A stretch of 8,992 nt of DNA from a bacterium (GTDB taxonomy: Bacteria; JAMCPX01), in the NCBI GenBank assembly GCA_027364825.1, contig DAHXOM010000371.1, positions 1-8,992 on the forward strand, read 5' to 3'. Below are positions 6,944-8,992 of this stretch, one piece after another. Every line of letters starts with the position of its first letter. The first letter of the stretch is position 1. A program made the position numbers and the translations under genes. The notes under the pieces were generated by a model that ran no database searches, had not been told where the DNA came from, and saw only the letters and a list, made by a program, of their open reading frames with translations.

Positions 6944-6974
6944 ATAATATCCAATATCAAAAGAGTGATTACAA
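6944..6974 (-). promoter_or_regulatory. Possible promoter of the gatC-led operon
   Basis: In the AT-rich gap between the lipoprotein terminator and gatC, the - strand has TTGTAA (6974-6969) and TATTAT (6949-6944), 19 bases apart. Both resemble sigma-70 hexamers but the spacing is long and neither is perfect. The position, after a terminator and before the first gene of a tight run, is where a promoter is needed. The exact boxes are uncertain. Confidence 0.3.
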
Positions 6975-6997
6975 GTAAATGGAATCATGCTTTGTAT

Positions 6998-7034
6998 AAA
7001 AAAGAAGAATGGCGGGAAGAACACCCGCCATTCT
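6998..7034 (-). terminator. Rho-independent terminator of the lipoprotein gene
   Basis: An 11-bp perfect stem (AGAATGGCGGG at 7006-7016 paired with CCCGCCATTCT at 7024-7034) has a 7-base loop. On the - strand it is followed by TCTTTTTT (7005-6998), a good U-tract. It begins about 20 bp after the lipoprotein stop codon (7055-7057). On the + strand no T-run of similar quality follows, so it acts on - strand transcripts. It separates the lipoprotein gene from the gatC operon. Confidence 0.9.
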
Positions 7035-7054
7035 CTTATTTGTATTCAGTTGTC

Positions 7055-8944
7055 TTATTGAACGGTAATCGGAATGCTGACAATTTTCGTGCCGCCGGTA
7101 CACCCTATGTTCGGTGTCGTAAGCGTCAGGACCAGATATCCCGAGCCTGCCTTGGATGTATTGTCAACTGATACCGTAAAGGATCCCCACTCTCTGGTGT
7201 GTGCATCATAGCTCTGGGGAGAAAGATTCGCAGTAACCCCCTGCAGTGTTGCAGCAATACTACTCCCGGCAGACAGGAAATTGCCGTTTGCATCTCCAAA
7301 ATACACGGTAAATACCTGGGATGATGCTAAGGCTGTAAACAATGTTGCCGTAAGCGGTGTATACGATATAGCAGGCTCACCGGAGTACACAACAATGATG
7401 TGGTTCCATACCGCTGTCTGGGAGAACCACTCGGCATTCGATGAATCAAGCGCCGGTGCAGAATATGCCGCCCCTGATGTGCTTGGCCAGTACCACTCGG
7501 GTCCTGTCTTATTATTGATATACGATTCACGGGGGCCTGTGGCCGTTATAGTATCCGTAAAACATCCCCCTTCAAACGTACTGCATGCAGTGCCGTCATT
7601 TGAGTGATACCAGAGAATAAAGGGATCCCAGATACCGTCGTCATTGGCATCAACCCATGGATCCCCCTGGTGAATGACGGACTCTCCTGCCTCATGTATA
7701 CCGTCTTGGTTACTATCGACAAAATATTCTTCTCCATATGTATAGGCAACAACCTCATTCCAGCCGTTCTGGGATACACTTGCCACGGTAGTAAATGGAT
7801 TGGCTGTTTCCGCAGTAGCAAACACATTGTCGTACAAAGGAACGTCAGAAGGCCATGGGATCAGCATTAATTGGGGCAGAACACTTGAATAAAGCGTTGT
7901 TTGCGCCTGTCCGTTCACCGTGTATGCAATTGGATCTATCAAACCGCCGCGTGAGGCAAAATATACAGGTGTACCATCAGGAACAGGGTTTGAATATCTG
8001 TCCGTGAGAAAGACGCTGATTTGATCCCCTTCTCCATAACACGTTAACCCACGCATATTATCGTGTGTTTCCGCAATACCGAAATGTACCCCCCCTGCAA
8101 CAGGCCCGCCATCTATGACAATCCATACAGAGTTCGTAAATGTCTGTCCGCTTATAACATAAGCTGCCGTTACAAGCGCAACGCCTGAATGTGTGCCGGT
8201 GTTAAATATGGCTGTTGCCGTACCGCTGCTGATGGTTGTCGTAAAAGCGGTGCCAAGATTCGCACCGCTGCTTGATACAAACTTACATCCACCGCCTGGG
8301 TTATTATTAATTGTGAATGCTGCTATCGTTCCATTGGGAACTGCATTGCCCGCAGCGTCACTTGCCGTCAGTATTAAGGTAGTTCTATAAGGACTAAACG
8401 GCCATACCCTCAATTCTGTTGCAGTAGCAGTTAGATTAGACGCAGCAAAAGTGGTTGACGTGGTTCCCGTTCCTGTTCCCGTACCGGTGCCTGTACCTGT
8501 TCCAGTGCCAGTGCCTGTGCCTGTCCCTGTAGAAGTTGGTGTAAAGCTAACAAAGGTATAATTGCTTAAGCCTCCGATACTTGCTGTTATCTGTGCCTGT
8601 TCGATAGTTGCTGCACTCTGCAAGTTCAGAGATGCCGCGCCTCCGAGGGTTGCTACAGTAGCACTCTGGCCTGCAGAGCTTCCGGATACCATAAAAATAC
8701 CGTTCGTTGTTTGAAAAACGACCTGTGTGCCATCGGTTATCTTTGTGCCTGAAAGTGTCTGTATCTGAGCCGTTATCTGTGTAGTCGTTGTACCGTCAGC
8801 AGGAATTGAAGCTGAGGCAGGGAATACCTGTATGTAGTATGCATTGGAAGTAGTAGAACTCGTTGATTTCTGGGAACAACCGGATAACACCGTTAATGGA
8901 AGTATGAGTATGAAACATCCTATTGCCATTTTTACAATTTTCAT
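7055..8944 (-). CDS. Surface or outer-membrane lipoprotein with Ig-like (Big/invasin-type) domains and putative Ca-binding loops
   Basis: The protein has 629 residues. A type II signal peptide is clear: MKIVK, a hydrophobic stretch to residue 19, then the lipobox L-S-G-C with the lipidated C23. Residue +2 is Ser, not Asp, consistent with outer-membrane sorting. A Ser/Thr-rich tether (24-33) leads into a Big-1-like domain (about 35-133; V-x-P-A-S-A-S-I-P-A-D-G-T-T-T-T-Q-I-T), then a linker of 11 Thr-Gly pairs (139-160). A second Ig-like domain (about 168-278; D-A-A-G-N-A-V-P-N-G-T), a third (about 283-402; D-R-Y-S-N-P-V-P-D-G-T-P-V) and a last one (about 525-629; D-A-N-G-N-F) follow. An insert at 403-520 holds two Asp/Asn loops, D410-x-N412-x-D414-G to E421 and D432-x-N434-x-D436-G to D440, which look like dockerin or EF-hand Ca sites. 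Big-type repeats usually form cell-surface stalks; no enzyme domain is seen. AAGGAGG lies 5 bases from the ATG. The gene is monocistronic, ending at its own terminator. Confidence 0.85.
   Translation of the reverse strand: MKIVKMAIGCFILILPLTVLSGCSQKSTSSTTSNAYYIQVFPASASIPADGTTTTQITAQIQTLSGTKITDGTQVVFQTTNGIFMVSGSSAGQSATVATLGGAASLNLQSAATIEQAQITASIGGLSNYTFVSFTPTSTGTGTGTGTGTGTGTGTGTGTGTTSTTFAASNLTATATELRVWPFSPYRTTLILTASDAAGNAVPNGTIAAFTINNNPGGGCKFVSSSGANLGTAFTTTISSGTATAIFNTGTHSGVALVTAAYVISGQTFTNSVWIVIDGGPVAGGVHFGIAETHDNMRGLTCYGEGDQISVFLTDRYSNPVPDGTPVYFASRGGLIDPIAYTVNGQAQTTLYSSVLPQLMLIPWPSDVPLYDNVFATAETANPFTTVASVSQNGWNEVVAYTYGEEYFVDSNQDGIHEAGESVIHQGDPWVDANDDGIWDPFILWYHSNDGTACSTFEGGCFTDTITATGPRESYINNKTGPEWYWPSTSGAAYSAPALDSSNAEWFSQTAVWNHIIVVYSGEPAISYTPLTATLFTALASSQVFTVYFGDANGNFLSAGSSIAATLQGVTANLSPQSYDAHTREWGSFTVSVDNTSKAGSGYLVLTLTTPNIGCTGGTKIVSIPITVQ
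8465..8530 (-). repeat. Eleven-unit 6-bp repeat coding a Thr-Gly linker
   Basis: Eleven ACN-GGN units run without a break and code 11 Thr-Gly pairs (residues 139-160 of the lipoprotein). Differences between units are confined to third codon positions: Gly codons are GGC x4, GGA x4, GGT x2, GGG x1, and Thr codons ACA x6, ACT x2, ACG x2, ACC x1. The protein repeat is therefore perfect while the DNA is degenerate. Being 6 bp long, each unit keeps frame on gain or loss. Confidence 0.95.
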
Positions 8945-8949
8945 AGAGC

Positions 8950-8956
8950 CCTCCTT
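8950..8956 (-). promoter_or_regulatory. Ribosome binding site of the lipoprotein gene
   Basis: AAGGAGG on the - strand lies 5 bases before the ATG at 8944. It confirms the start and suggests efficient translation. Confidence 0.75.
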
Positions 8957-8964
8957 TAATTTTT

Positions 8965-8970
8965 ACTATA
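8965..8970 (-). promoter_or_regulatory. Possible -10 box of the lipoprotein gene
   Basis: TATAGT on the - strand lies 20 bases before the ATG in an AT-rich leader. A -35 box at normal spacing would fall at the window edge or beyond, so it cannot be checked. Low certainty. Confidence 0.25.
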
Positions 8971-8992
8971 TCAAAAATTTGTTTTATTGTAT

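Noticed and set aside
6925..6960. N-terminal extension of GatC (12 extra codons)
   Set aside because: GatC proteins normally begin close to the V-A-x-L-A-R-L motif, and GGAG lies 5 bases before the ATG at 6924. The extension also overlaps the likely promoter.
6512..7171. Long + strand open frame (219 codons)
   Set aside because: It lies antisense to gatC, the terminator and both flanking gene ends. The - strand frames have family motifs and ribosome binding sites; this one has neither, and it reads straight through the terminator hairpin.
8465..8530. Short tandem repeats as a CRISPR array or phase-variable simple repeat
   Set aside because: There are no spacers, the unit is 6 bp, and it lies inside a coding frame as Thr-Gly codons. 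Unit changes are third-position only, so out-of-frame switching is not possible by whole-unit slippage.

Overview
The window reads as a piece of chromosome from a Gram-negative, moderate-GC anaerobe-like bacterium, most plausibly a Desulfobacterota/'deltaproteobacterial' lineage. That is inference: it rests on futalosine-pathway menaquinone genes, GatCA amidotransferase genes, a long Big-domain-type lipoprotein with a lipobox, and envelope glycosyltransferases. I cannot place the genus from the sequence.

Layout. On the + strand, positions 1-366 hold the 3' end of a GT4-type glycosyltransferase that enters from the left. Positions 367-683 are a gap with no convincing gene. Everything else is on the - strand and reads right to left. 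A surface lipoprotein gene (8944-7055) has its own strong ribosome binding site and ends at a clear intrinsic terminator (about 7034-6998). Just past the terminator begins a tight six-gene run: gatC (6924-6613), gatA (6616-5156), a large GT-C-like membrane protein (5136-2944), mqnE (2942-1821), mqnA (1815-1012) and a small acidic protein (1031-684). Junctions are a 4-bp ATGA overlap, then gaps of 19, 1 and 5 bp, then a 20-bp overlap, so the run is very probably one transcript.

Function. GatC and GatA are two of the three subunits of the Asp-tRNA(Asn)/Glu-tRNA(Gln) amidotransferase; gatB is not in the window. MqnA and MqnE catalyse the first two steps of menaquinone synthesis by the futalosine route: chorismate to 3-[(1-carboxyvinyl)oxy]benzoate, then to aminofutalosine. 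The later genes (mqnB or an MTA/SAH nucleosidase, mqnC, mqnD) are not in the window. The membrane protein resembles polyprenyl-sugar-dependent GT-C proteins with a soluble C-terminal beta domain. The acidic protein has no recognised function. The operon therefore joins translation, quinone synthesis and envelope glycosylation, which looks like genomic co-residence rather than one pathway.

I found no CRISPR array, tRNA, rRNA, insertion sequence, transposase, phage gene or obvious defence system. Most of the window is ordinary core metabolism. The features that most deserve a second look are the uncharacterised acidic protein coupled to mqnA, the membrane protein wedged between gatA and mqnE, and the architecture of the lipoprotein.
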